From assembly GCA_021818505.1 (NCBI GenBank), contig JAKADX010000004.1, forward strand, positions 116,136-180,135: DNA of 64,000 bases. Direction: 5' to 3'. Positions within the stretch are counted from its first letter, which is position 1. The number at the start of each line of letters is the position of its first letter. The notes under the pieces are model-generated. The model did no database searches and was not told the origin of the DNA. It was given only the letters and a program-made list of their open reading frames with translations. Below are positions 33,392 to 43,477 of this stretch, piece after piece. Source of the stretch: Pseudomonadota bacterium (GTDB lineage Bacteria; Pseudomonadota; Alphaproteobacteria; Acetobacterales; Acetobacteraceae). The position numbers and the translations under genes were made by a program.

Positions 33392-34564
33392 TCAGCTCAG
33401 GAACACCATGCAGCCTGGGCTTGCGACCGGGGCATAGCGCCCGACGAAGTCCAGCGCGCCCTGCAACCTGTTGACGCGAAATGCCGTAACTGCGTCGCTG
33501 CGGGCATTGCAGGCGAACATCATGGCGCCGCCGGGCGCGAAAGCGAGACCGCGCGGATCATCGCCCTGGGTCCAGGTTTCGCCGATGCGCGTGAGGCGTC
33601 CCTGCTCGCCGACCAGGAACGTCACGATTGCGTCATGCCGGCGCAGCGCCGCATAGACGAACCGCCCGTCCTCGGACACCGCGAGCGCGGAGCCGAGGAA
33701 ACTGCCCGCGAAATCCGGGGCCAACGCGGAGACGCTCTGGATCGCCCGCATCGCCGCCGTGTCGGGGTCGTAGTCGTACACGACAACGCGACCGTCCTGT
33801 TCTTGCAGGCTGTAGAGTGTGCGTCCGCCGGGATGGAAGGCGAACCGCGCCGGCGCGCTGCCCGGCTCGGCCACCACCGGCTCGGCCGCCGGTGCGAGCT
33901 TGCCGCTGGCAGGATCGAGCCTGTAGCGAAGGATGCGGTCGCGGCCGGCATCGCTGGCGAGGATGAAGCGCGCCAGCGGATCGGCGGCGACCATGCGCAT
34001 GTGCGGGCCGGCATGATCGCTCGGCGCGCTCTGCCCCGGCGGACTGTCGGCGGCGCGCGCGGGGCCGGGTGGCCCGGCATCGTCCTGAACGTCGCTCGCC
34101 TCTGCGAGCGCGCCGTTCTCGCGGACTGGGAGCACCGCGATGCTGCCGCTACCGCGATTGGCGACCAGCACGAACCTGCCGGACGGATGCACGCTGACGA
34201 AGCAGGGCGATGCGCCGCGGGAACTGACGGAATTGATCGGCGTCAGCACGCCGCTCGCGCGATCCACGGCGAAGGCGGCGACGCTGCCGTCCGGCGCGGT
34301 TTCGGCGACCGCGTAGAGCACCCGTTGCGCACCGTCGAGCGCGAGTGCCGAGGCGTTCTCGGCGGCGAACACGCCGGCCAACGTCATCGCGCCGTCGCCG
34401 GTGTTGACGCGCCAGAGCGAGATGCCCTGCCCCTCCGGCGAGGCACTGCCGACATACGCGAAATGCTCGCGCGCGCGCTGTGCGGCGGCCCGGCGCGCGC
34501 CGAACAGCAACATGCCGCTGGCGCCGGCGAGAACAGTCCGGCGCGATGAAACGGAGTCAGGCAT
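33392..34564 (-). CDS. Lactonase (6-phosphogluconolactonase-like beta-propeller), Tat-exported
   Basis: A 390-residue seven-bladed beta-propeller of the YbhE/Pgl lactonase family. It opens with a twin-arginine signal (SSRRTVLAGASGMLLFGARRAAA), so it acts in the periplasm rather than on cytosolic phosphogluconolactone. Blade repeats are seen as ISLWRVNTGDGAMTLAG, VSVHPSGRFVLVANRGSGSI, RFAFHPGGRTLYSLQEQDG and ALAVSEDGRFVYAALRRHD. It probably opens aldono- or other lactones made by periplasmic sugar dehydrogenases. The ATG overlaps the serB stop by eight bases. Confidence 0.88.
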   Translation of the reverse strand: MPDSVSSRRTVLAGASGMLLFGARRAAAQRAREHFAYVGSASPEGQGISLWRVNTGDGAMTLAGVFAAENASALALDGAQRVLYAVAETAPDGSVAAFAVDRASGVLTPINSVSSRGASPCFVSVHPSGRFVLVANRGSGSIAVLPVRENGALAEASDVQDDAGPPGPARAADSPPGQSAPSDHAGPHMRMVAADPLARFILASDAGRDRILRYRLDPASGKLAPAAEPVVAEPGSAPARFAFHPGGRTLYSLQEQDGRVVVYDYDPDTAAMRAIQSVSALAPDFAGSFLGSALAVSEDGRFVYAALRRHDAIVTFLVGEQGRLTRIGETWTQGDDPRGLAFAPGGAMMFACNARSDAVTAFRVNRLQGALDFVGRYAPVASPGCMVFLS

Positions 34565-35432
34565 TGACGATCTGCCCCAGCCGATAGCCCTGTGCGAACA
34601 GCAGCGCGCGCAGCGAGGCATGATCGACCCGGGCGCGTGCCTGCGTCGCCACGATCGGCTTGGCGCGGTATGCGACGCCCAGCCCGGCCTCAAGAATCAT
34701 CGCGAGGTCATTCGCACCGTCGCCGACCGCAAGCGTTGCGGACATGCGCAACCCGCGTGCCGCCGCAAGCTCCCGCAAGGTCGCAAGCTTCGCGTCGCGG
34801 TCCAGGATCGGCTCGCCGACCGCGCCGGTCAGCCGCGCGCCGTCGTCCAGCAGCACGTTGGCGCGATGCACGTCAAAACCCAGCAGCGTGGCGACGCGGC
34901 CGGTGAAGAAGGTGAAGCCGCCCGAGACCAGCGCCGTGGTGGCGTTGTGCGCCCGCATGGTCGCCACCAGTTCACGCGCGCCGGGCGTGGGACGCGTGCG
35001 TGCCCAGGTCTGTTCCAGCGCATCCAAGGCGAGGCCGCGCAGCATCGAGACGCGCAGCCGCAGCGCCTCGGCGAAATCGATCTCGCCGTTCATGCTTCGC
35101 CGGGTGATGGCGGCGATCTGTTCCTTCAGCCCGGCGAAGGCGGCCAGTTCGTCCAGCGTCTCGCCAGTGACGATGGTGCTGTCCATGTCGGCGACCAGCA
35201 GCCCCTTGCGCCGGCCGCGCGCCTTGGTCGTGATGGCGTCCACGGCGGCGCCGTCGAGCGCCGCGGCGAGGCCCGCCGGGTCGGGCGGGGCGGGCAGGGG
35301 GATGTCGGCGGCCTCGCCGGGCGAGAGTACGTCCGCGGGGCCGCCGCGAACGGCCTCGCGCACGCGGGCGATCAGGGCGGAGGAGAGCGTGGTGGCGGCG
35401 CGGTCGGCGATCAGGGTGAGGACGTGGCTCAT
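34557..35432 (-). CDS. serB: Phosphoserine phosphatase
   Basis: A 291-residue HAD phosphatase that dephosphorylates phosphoserine in the last step of serine synthesis. The N-terminal 75 residues are an ACT-like or linker region. The HAD motif I is D82-M-D84-S-T, motif II is LVSGGFTFF, and motif III/IV are the Lys in DRDAKLATL and GDGANDL. RRSMNGEIDFAEALRLRVS is the SerB cap segment. Expected cytosolic. Coupled by overlap to the lactonase gene, which is functionally unrelated. Divergent from miaA by 38 bases, so the two promoters lie in a tight space. Confidence 0.96.
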   Translation of the reverse strand: MSHVLTLIADRAATTLSSALIARVREAVRGGPADVLSPGEAADIPLPAPPDPAGLAAALDGAAVDAITTKARGRRKGLLVADMDSTIVTGETLDELAAFAGLKEQIAAITRRSMNGEIDFAEALRLRVSMLRGLALDALEQTWARTRPTPGARELVATMRAHNATTALVSGGFTFFTGRVATLLGFDVHRANVLLDDGARLTGAVGEPILDRDAKLATLRELAAARGLRMSATLAVGDGANDLAMILEAGLGVAYRAKPIVATQARARVDHASLRALLFAQGYRLGQIVNA

Positions 35433-35470
35433 GGCCCGCCTATGCGTGGCGCGGCGCCGCGTCGCAAGCG

Positions 35471-36430
35471 ATGGTTGATCTGCCGCCCGCGCTGCCCTCG
35501 GCGCTGATCGTGGCCGGCCCGACCACGAGCGGCAAATCGGCGCTGGCGCTCGACCTGGCGGAACGCCTCGGCGGCACGATCATCAACGCCGACGCGATGC
35601 AGGTCTATCGCGAGCTGCGCATCGTCACTGCCCGGCCCACGCCGGAGGAGGAGGCGCGCGCGCCGCACCGGCTTTACGGCGTGCGCCCGGCGGCCGAGCC
35701 GGGCAGCGTTGCCTGGTGGCGCGGCGAGGCGCTGCGCGAGATGGCGGCGTCGCGTCTGCCGATCCTGTGCGGCGGCAGTGGCCTCTATCTCGCCGCGCTC
35801 ACCGAGGGCCTCGCCGACATCCCCGATCCCGGCACGGCGGCGCGCGCGGAGGCGCGGCGGCGACTGACCGAGCAGGGACCGGCAGCACTGCACGCGGCGC
35901 TGGCAGCGGTCGATCCGGCCACGGCGGCGCGGCTGCTCCCCTCCGACAGCCAGCGCGTCGCGCGCGCCTGGGAGGTGTGGGCCGGCACGGGCCGGGGCCT
36001 CGCCGCCTGGCAGGCCGAGCGGGGCGCGCCGGCACCGTATCGCTTCGCCGCGATCCTGCTCGACCCGCCGCGCGCGGCATTGCGCGAGGCGATCGCGCGC
36101 CGCTTCGCCGCGATGATCGCGGCGGGTGCGGTCGCGGAGGTGGCGGCGTTGCTCGCCCTCGGCCTCGATCCCGCCCTGCCGGCGATGCGCGCGCATGGCG
36201 TGCCGGAGCTGGCCGCCCATCTGCGCGGTGAGATCACGCTGGCCGAGGCGCAGCGCCGCGCGGAGCTGGTCACCGGCCAGTACACCAAGCGCCAGGCGAC
36301 CTGGTTCCGCCACCACGCACTTGCGTCCGCCGAGCGGACGCATACGATCCATGCGCGAATCACAGATCTGACGCAATTTTCGGAAAGAGATTTGGCCGAT
36401 CTGGCGAAGTTTCTTCGCGCTTTGGGTTGA
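35471..36430 (+). CDS. miaA: tRNA dimethylallyltransferase
   Basis: A 319-residue enzyme that transfers dimethylallyl to A37 of tRNAs reading codons starting with U. The P-loop is GPTTSGKS at residues 16-23, followed by GGTIINADAMQVYRELRIVTA, GGSGLYLAALTEGLAD, and the C-terminal YTKRQATWFRHH that contacts the tRNA. DAMQVYR carries the usual catalytic Asp. Length is normal. It ends 32 bases before ilvB. Confidence 0.96.
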   Translation: MVDLPPALPSALIVAGPTTSGKSALALDLAERLGGTIINADAMQVYRELRIVTARPTPEEEARAPHRLYGVRPAAEPGSVAWWRGEALREMAASRLPILCGGSGLYLAALTEGLADIPDPGTAARAEARRRLTEQGPAALHAALAAVDPATAARLLPSDSQRVARAWEVWAGTGRGLAAWQAERGAPAPYRFAAILLDPPRAALREAIARRFAAMIAAGAVAEVAALLALGLDPALPAMRAHGVPELAAHLRGEITLAEAQRRAELVTGQYTKRQATWFRHHALASAERTHTIHARITDLTQFSERDLADLAKFLRALG

Positions 36431-36462
36431 CGCACCGCAGCGTGGCGGTTAAGCAGCCCGCC

Positions 36463-38268
36463 ATGAGCACGCCCCATCACCCCGCCGCCGCCGAACCCGC
36501 GACCCAATCGGGCGCCGAAATCCTGCTCCGCGCGCTGAAGGACCAGGGGGTCGAGGTCGTGTTCGGCTATCCGGGCGGGGCGGTGCTGCCGATCTATGAT
36601 GCGATCTTCCAGCAGAACGCGATCCGCCACATCCTCGTCCGGCACGAGCAGGCGGCGGTCCATGCCGCCGAGGGCTACGCGCGCAGCACCGGGCGCGTCG
36701 GCGTCGTGCTGGTGACCAGCGGGCCAGGCGCGACCAACGCCGTGACCGGGCTGGTCGATGCGCTGATGGACAGCATCCCCGTCGTCTGCCTGACCGGACA
36801 GGTGCCGACGCATCTGATCGGCAACGATGCCTTTCAGGAGGCGGACACGACGGGCATCACCCGCCCGGCCACCAAGCACAATTATCTCGTCAAGCGCAGC
36901 GCCGACCTCGCGCGCGTGGTGCACGAGGCGTTCTATGTCGCGCGCAGCGGGCGACCGGGGCCGGTGGTGATCGACCTGCCCAAGGACATCCTGATCGGAC
37001 CCGCCCCCTACACGCCGCCGCCGACCGAGGCGCATCGCAGCTACCGCCCGCGCACCGAGCCGGACGCCGCCGCCATCGCGCGCGCGGTGGCGCTGCTGAA
37101 AGGGGCAAAGCGGCCGGTGATCTATACCGGCGGCGGCGTCATCAATGCCGGCGCCACAGCAAGCGAGGCGCTGCGGCGCTTTGTGCACCGCACCGGCTTT
37201 CCCTGCACCAGCACGCTGATGGGTCTGGGTGCGTTTCCCGCCAGCGACCCGCAGTTCCTCGGGATGCTGGGGATGCACGGCACCTACGAGGCCAATCTGG
37301 CGATGCACGGCTGCGACGTGATGCTGAATGTCGGCGCGCGCTTCGACGACCGCGTGACGGGAAAGCTGGCGGCGTTCAGCCCGCACTCGCACAAGATCCA
37401 CGTCGATATCGACTCCTCCAGCATCAACAAGAACGTGCCGGTGGAGGTGCCGATCGTGGCCGATGCCGGCCGCGCGCTGGAGGCGCTGCTGGCGGCGTGG
37501 GACGCCGACCCGTCCGGACCCGACCGCGCCGCGCTGGCCGCGTGGTGGCGGCACATCGACCAGTGGCGCGCCAAGGACAGCCTGCGCTACACGCAGTCGC
37601 AGTCCCCCGGCGCGATCATCAAGCCGCAATACGCGATCCAGCGCCTCTACGAGATCACGCGCGAACTCCAGCGCGAGACCTTCATCACCACCGAGGTCGG
37701 CCAGCATCAGATGTGGGCGGCGCAGTTCTTCAAGTTCGAGCAGCCGAACCGCTGGATGACCAGCGGCGGGCTGGGCACGATGGGCTACGGCCTGCCGGCG
37801 GCGATGGGCGTGCAGGTGGCGCATCCCGACGCGCTGGTGATCGACATTGCCGGCGAAGCGAGCATCCTGATGAACATCCAGGAGATGTCCACGCTGGCGC
37901 AGTACCGCCTGCCGGTGAAGGTGTTCATCCTGAACAATCAGTACATGGGCATGGTGCGGCAGTGGCAGGAGCTGCTGCATGGCGGCCGCTATTCCGAAAG
38001 CTACACGGCCGCGCTGCCGGATTTCGTGAAGCTGGCGGAGAGCTTCCACGCCACCGGCCTGCATGCGCGCACCGTCGATGAGCTGGATGGCGTGATCCGC
38101 GCGATGATCGCTGCCCCCGGCACGGTGATTGCCGACATTGCAGTGGATCAGAAGGAAAACTGCTTCCCGATGATCCCGAGCGGTGCCGCGCACAACGAGA
38201 TGATCCTCGGTCCGGAGCACGAAAGCGAGGCCGCCGGCATCACCGACGAAGGTCTGGTGCTGGTCTGA
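36463..38268 (+). CDS. ilvB: Acetolactate synthase large (catalytic) subunit
   Basis: A 601-residue thiamine-diphosphate enzyme making acetolactate or acetohydroxybutyrate for valine, leucine and isoleucine. The catalytic Glu is E62 (VRHEQAAVHAAEGYAR). The FAD-binding and central domains and the C-terminal ThDP domain are all in place, and the NNQYMGMVRQWQELLHGG region is standard. The Mg2+-binding GDG/GDA motif reads GEAS here, with Glu at residue 465 (codon 37855-37857) where Asp is usual. The ATG at 36463 was chosen over an upstream TTG. The regulatory subunit gene ilvN starts four bases after the stop. Confidence 0.96.
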   Translation: MSTPHHPAAAEPATQSGAEILLRALKDQGVEVVFGYPGGAVLPIYDAIFQQNAIRHILVRHEQAAVHAAEGYARSTGRVGVVLVTSGPGATNAVTGLVDALMDSIPVVCLTGQVPTHLIGNDAFQEADTTGITRPATKHNYLVKRSADLARVVHEAFYVARSGRPGPVVIDLPKDILIGPAPYTPPPTEAHRSYRPRTEPDAAAIARAVALLKGAKRPVIYTGGGVINAGATASEALRRFVHRTGFPCTSTLMGLGAFPASDPQFLGMLGMHGTYEANLAMHGCDVMLNVGARFDDRVTGKLAAFSPHSHKIHVDIDSSSINKNVPVEVPIVADAGRALEALLAAWDADPSGPDRAALAAWWRHIDQWRAKDSLRYTQSQSPGAIIKPQYAIQRLYEITRELQRETFITTEVGQHQMWAAQFFKFEQPNRWMTSGGLGTMGYGLPAAMGVQVAHPDALVIDIAGEASILMNIQEMSTLAQYRLPVKVFILNNQYMGMVRQWQELLHGGRYSESYTAALPDFVKLAESFHATGLHARTVDELDGVIRAMIAAPGTVIADIAVDQKENCFPMIPSGAAHNEMILGPEHESEAAGITDEGLVLV

Positions 38269-38272
38269 GCCG

Positions 38273-39866
<1,594 letters not shown>

Positions 39867-39877
39867 GACGGCGTGAG

Positions 39878-39902
39878 CGGCAGGGCGATCCTCGCCCTGC
39901 CG
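39878..39902. terminator. Hairpin terminator between ilvC and lptB
   Basis: Perfect 10-bp stem CGGCAGGGCG (39878-39887) / CGCCCTGCCG (39893-39902) with a five-base loop, placed between the converging ilvC and lptB genes. It probably terminates both. There is no long U-tract, as is common in GC-rich genomes. Confidence 0.75.
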
Positions 39903-39913
39903 CGTATGGTCGC

Positions 39914-40690
39914 CTACAGGCTGAACCGCTCGCCCAGATAGACGCGGCGCACGCCTTCATGCGCCACCACTTCCTGCGGACGGCCCTCCATCAGCACCTG
40001 CCCGTCGTGCATGATGTAGGCGCGGTCGATGATCTCCAGCGTCTCGCGGACGTTGTGGTCGGTGATCAGCACACCGATGCCGCGATCCTTCAGGTGCGAG
40101 ACCAGATCGCGGATTTCGCCGACCGCGATGGGATCGATGCCGGCCAGCGGCTCATCGAGCAGGACGTAGCTCGGCTGGGTCGCCAGTGCCCGCGCGATCT
40201 CCAGCCGCCGCCGCTCGCCGCCTGAGAGCGCCAGCGAGGGCGTGCGGCGCAGATGGCCGATGCCGAACTCTGACAGCAGCTCCTCAGCCATCTGTTCGCG
40301 GCGGTCGCGATACGGCTCGACCACCTCCAGCGCCGCCATGACGTTCTGCTCGACATTGAGGCCGCGGAAGATGCTGGCCTCCTGTGGCAGGTAGCCGATG
40401 CCCAGCCGCGCGCGCCGGTACATCGGCAGCATGGTGATGTCGGTGCCGTCGAGGCGGATCGATCCGGTGTCGGGCCGCACCAGGCCCACGATCATGTAGA
40501 ATGTGGTGGTCTTGCCCGCGCCATTGGGGCCGAGCAGCCCCACCGCCTCGCCGCGGCGGACCGATATGGAGACGTTCCGCACCACCGGCCGCTTCTTGTA
40601 CACTTTGCCCACGGCATTGGCCGACAATCCCGTGCCGAGTTCGAAGGGCGGGAGCGGCGCACCGCCGTTGACCACGCGTAACTTGGTCAT
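39914..40690 (-). CDS. lptB: LPS export ABC transporter ATPase LptB
   Basis: A 258-residue ABC ATPase that powers extraction of LPS from the inner membrane with LptFG. Walker A is GPNGAGKT at residues 54-61, the signature is LSGGERRRLEIARA, Walker B is YVLLDEPLAGIDP, and the LptB-specific YLPQEASIFRGLNVEQNVMA region and the end RRVYLGERFSL are present. An N-terminal extension of about 20 residues precedes the fold. The ATG overlaps the lptA stop (ATGA). In many alphaproteobacteria rpoN follows lptB; here the next gene is ilvC on the opposite strand. Confidence 0.97.
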   Translation of the reverse strand: MTKLRVVNGGAPLPPFELGTGLSANAVGKVYKKRPVVRNVSISVRRGEAVGLLGPNGAGKTTTFYMIVGLVRPDTGSIRLDGTDITMLPMYRRARLGIGYLPQEASIFRGLNVEQNVMAALEVVEPYRDRREQMAEELLSEFGIGHLRRTPSLALSGGERRRLEIARALATQPSYVLLDEPLAGIDPIAVGEIRDLVSHLKDRGIGVLITDHNVRETLEIIDRAYIMHDGQVLMEGRPQEVVAHEGVRRVYLGERFSL

Positions 40691-41685
40691 GGCGATGTCT
40701 TTTTCGCCGGCGTGGCCGGCGCGCCCGGCAGGCCCGCCGCCCCGGACTGGCCGGAGTTCGGCATGATCAGGCCTTCGACGCGACCACCTGGCGCGCTGAT
40801 CAGGTGGGCGATGCCGGTCTTCATGTTCACGTCGGCGGCGGGGCCGTTCATCTGGTTTTCGCCGTGGGTGATGCGGACATGGCCGACGACACGGGCAATG
40901 CCGGTCTCCGGCACATAGACGCCACGGTCGCCGCGCACCGTATCGACCTGCGTGCGCACCTCGACGTTGCCGAACGCCTCGACCTTCTGCAACTTGCCCG
41001 AAGCGGCGAGCAACGGATCGGCCGGCGGTTTGCCCTGCGCGGGCGTCGGCTGCGTGGCAACCTGCGTGGCGCCCGCGGGCTTCTGCTGCTGGTCCGGCGG
41101 CGTGGTGTAGGCCACCAGCACGTCGGCGGCGAGCCGCCTTCCGTCATTGGTCACCACGACGGCGTTGCCGCGCCCGACCGCCATGTGCAACTGCGACCAG
41201 TATTCCATGCTGTCACGCGCGGTCAGGACGTCCTGGGGCGTGGTCAGGCGCATGTGTTTGCCGGTCATCACCAGCACCGCCTGGTCGATATCATAGACCG
41301 CCTTGTCGCCCACCGCTTCGTCCGTCGGCGTCAGGATGCGGACGTGGCCCTCCGCGTCCAACCGGTACACCTCGTTGTCGCCGTTCTCGGCATCGCTGAC
41401 GGCATCGCCGGTTTTCTGGGCGGGCGCGGGCGTGCCGGTCGCGCCGGCCGGGCCGGTGCCCTTCTTGCGGTAGTGCGCCACCATGCGGTCGGACAGCACC
41501 GTCACGTCGCCGCGCACGGCGCGGCAATCGACCGTGGCGATCACTTCCTGGTCGTCCTGCCGCCACTCGAACTGGCCGCGCGCGGTCACTTCTACCGGCC
41601 CGCCGGTGGACAGGTCGATCGGCTGCGCGGCCGCGCCGATCGGCAGCAGCGCGGCCAGCAGCGCCGCCCACGCCCCGCGTGTCAT
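40687..41685 (-). CDS. lptA: LPS transport periplasmic protein LptA (OstA-like)
   Basis: A 332-residue periplasmic protein with a signal peptide (TRGAWAALLAALLPIGAAA) and LptA/OstA beta-jellyroll repeats. These appear as VEVTARGQFEWRQDDQEVIATVDCRA, DKAVYDIDQAVLVMTGKHMRL and VRGDRGVYVPETGIARVVGHVRI. It forms the bridge that carries LPS across the periplasm. It is much longer than the E. coli protein because of two low-complexity Gly/Ala/Pro/Gln inserts (about 80-110 and 200-235), as is usual for alphaproteobacterial LptA. Overlaps lptC and lptB by four bases each. Confidence 0.92.
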   Translation of the reverse strand: MTRGAWAALLAALLPIGAAAQPIDLSTGGPVEVTARGQFEWRQDDQEVIATVDCRAVRGDVTVLSDRMVAHYRKKGTGPAGATGTPAPAQKTGDAVSDAENGDNEVYRLDAEGHVRILTPTDEAVGDKAVYDIDQAVLVMTGKHMRLTTPQDVLTARDSMEYWSQLHMAVGRGNAVVVTNDGRRLAADVLVAYTTPPDQQQKPAGATQVATQPTPAQGKPPADPLLAASGKLQKVEAFGNVEVRTQVDTVRGDRGVYVPETGIARVVGHVRITHGENQMNGPAADVNMKTGIAHLISAPGGRVEGLIMPNSGQSGAAGLPGAPATPAKKTSP

Positions 41686-42350
41686 GGCGTGTGATGGGCG
41701 GCGTTCAGCACCAGCCGTCCTGGGCCGAAGAACTGAATCGCCGTGCCTTTGTCGGTGAGCGCGAATCCCTGCGCGTCGAGCGTGCCAAAGGGGCCTTCGG
41801 CATGTACCATGTCGGCCCCTGCCGCGGCGCCGGCCTTGAGATCGACGGTCGCGGCCTCGGTCGCGATCGTGGTGCCGTCGTCGCGATAGATCAGGACGTC
41901 GTGCGACAGGTCGAGATCGTCGAGATGCTGCAGATAGACGCCCTGGCGCGACTTCACCATGATCCAGTTGCCGGATTCGAGCGTGATGTCGCCTTTGGGA
42001 TCGGTCAGGTTGACGCGCTCGGGCGACACCTGCCGTGCCTTCGCCGCGGTCATCGTATAGGGCCGCCCCCGCTCGTCCACGCCGTGATAGGCCGCCTGGG
42101 TCATCTCCCCGCTCTGCGGCATGACCGCGTCGCGGCGGTACGTGTAGCGTGCGGTGTCGGATTCGCGCGCCAACTCCGGCCACAGCGCGATGGAGGCGAG
42201 CAGCGCTAGCGCGAACAGCGGCAGCAGCCGCTTGGCGACGCCGACGCTCCAGCGACGACGTGCGAGCCGCGGATTGGCCCGCAGCGGCTGGCGGAACCGG
42301 GCGGCCCGGTCGGGCGCGGCACGGGCCCGCAGCAACGGTGCCACCGTCAT
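41682..42350 (-). CDS. lptC: LPS export system protein LptC
   Basis: A 222-residue bitopic inner-membrane protein: basic N-terminus, one transmembrane helix at about residues 41-58 (RLLPLFALALLASIALWP), then a periplasmic beta-jellyroll domain with YTMTAAKARQVSPERVNLTDPKGDITL. It docks LPS from LptBFG onto LptA. The start overlaps the kdsD stop (ATGA) and the stop overlaps the lptA start (ATGA), so the kdsD-lptC-lptA-lptB block is a fully coupled operon. Confidence 0.92.
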   Translation of the reverse strand: MTVAPLLRARAAPDRAARFRQPLRANPRLARRRWSVGVAKRLLPLFALALLASIALWPELARESDTARYTYRRDAVMPQSGEMTQAAYHGVDERGRPYTMTAAKARQVSPERVNLTDPKGDITLESGNWIMVKSRQGVYLQHLDDLDLSHDVLIYRDDGTTIATEAATVDLKAGAAAGADMVHAEGPFGTLDAQGFALTDKGTAIQFFGPGRLVLNAAHHTP

Positions 42351-43330
42351 GCCACCCCCGCGCGCAGCAGGTCGTGGACATGCAGGATGCCGATCGGCAC
42401 GCGCCGCTGGTCGATCACGAACAGCGTGGTGATCGGGTGCTCGCCCGCATTCATCTGCCGCAGCGCCTCGGCGGCGAGCGCGTCCGGGCCAATCGTGCGC
42501 GGGGTGTGCGTCATGATCTCGCCGACGCGGCGCGCCAGCAGGTCCGGCCCCATCGCCCGGCGCAGGTCGCCGTCAGTGACGATGCCGACCAGGCATCCCG
42601 TGTCATCGACGATGCCCAGACAGCCGAACCGCCGTTCCGTCATGCGCAGCAGGGCGGCGTCCATGGGCAGGTCGGGCGGCGCCAACGGCATTGCCACGCC
42701 GTCATGCATCAGGTCGCGCACCCGTCGCAGCCGCGCGCCGAGCCGCCCGCCGGGATGGATGCGGCGGAAATCCGCCTGCCCGAAGCCGCGCCGCGTCAGC
42801 AACGCCACGGCCAGCGCGTCGCCCAACGCCAGTTGCATGGTGGTGCTGGTAGTCGGCGCCAGACCCAGCGGACAGGCCTCGCGCGCCGCCGGCAGCAGCA
42901 GCAGCGCGTCGGCCGCCTGTGCAAGGGTGCTCTCCGCCCGGCCGGTGATCGCCACCAGCGGCAGGCCGAAGCGGCGGGCGTGGTCGATCAGGTCGGCCAG
43001 TTCGGCGGTCTCGCCCGAATTGGACAGCGCCAGCACAGCATCGCCGGCCACCACCATGCCGAGGTCGCCATGCGACGCCTCCGCCGGGTGGACGAACAGC
43101 GCCGGCGTGCCGGTGGAGGCGAAGGTGGCGGCGATCTTGCGGGCGATGTGGCCGGACTTGCCCATGCCGGTGACCACCACGCGCCCCTGCGCCGCCGCCA
43201 GCAGCGCCACCGCCTGGGTGAAGCCGCCGTCGAGCGAGGCGGCCAGCGCGCGCAGCCCCGCCCCCTCGGTCGCGAGCACGTCGCGGGCGGCTTCGAGGTC
43301 CGGGTCCAGGCTGGCGGCGGCAGCGGTCAT
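42347..43330 (-). CDS. kdsD: Arabinose-5-phosphate isomerase (KpsF/GutQ family)
   Basis: A 327-residue enzyme converting ribulose-5-P to arabinose-5-P, the first step to Kdo for LPS. An N-terminal SIS sugar-isomerase domain (VVVTGMGKSGHIARKIAATFASTGTPALFVHPAEASHGDLGM region) carries the active-site His and Glu residues, followed by two CBS domains (about 200-325). Length and layout match KdsD. First gene of the LPS operon; the upstream 147-base gap to rnd holds its probable promoter and a small palindrome CCTTGAGCCTTAAGG. Confidence 0.95.
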   Translation of the reverse strand: MTAAAASLDPDLEAARDVLATEGAGLRALAASLDGGFTQAVALLAAAQGRVVVTGMGKSGHIARKIAATFASTGTPALFVHPAEASHGDLGMVVAGDAVLALSNSGETAELADLIDHARRFGLPLVAITGRAESTLAQAADALLLLPAAREACPLGLAPTTSTTMQLALGDALAVALLTRRGFGQADFRRIHPGGRLGARLRRVRDLMHDGVAMPLAPPDLPMDAALLRMTERRFGCLGIVDDTGCLVGIVTDGDLRRAMGPDLLARRVGEIMTHTPRTIGPDALAAEALRQMNAGEHPITTLFVIDQRRVPIGILHVHDLLRAGVA

Positions 43331-43477
43331 GCGGCAGTCAGGCTCCGGTGCGGCGCGTCATCCCTTGAGCCTTAAGGATACGGATTGCGCCGGTCAATCG
43401 TGAGAAGTTTGTCGGAGCGTTTCATTGCGGAGAGCAGACCCCGGTTCATATCGACATCGGCATCCGATCCGTCGGCG

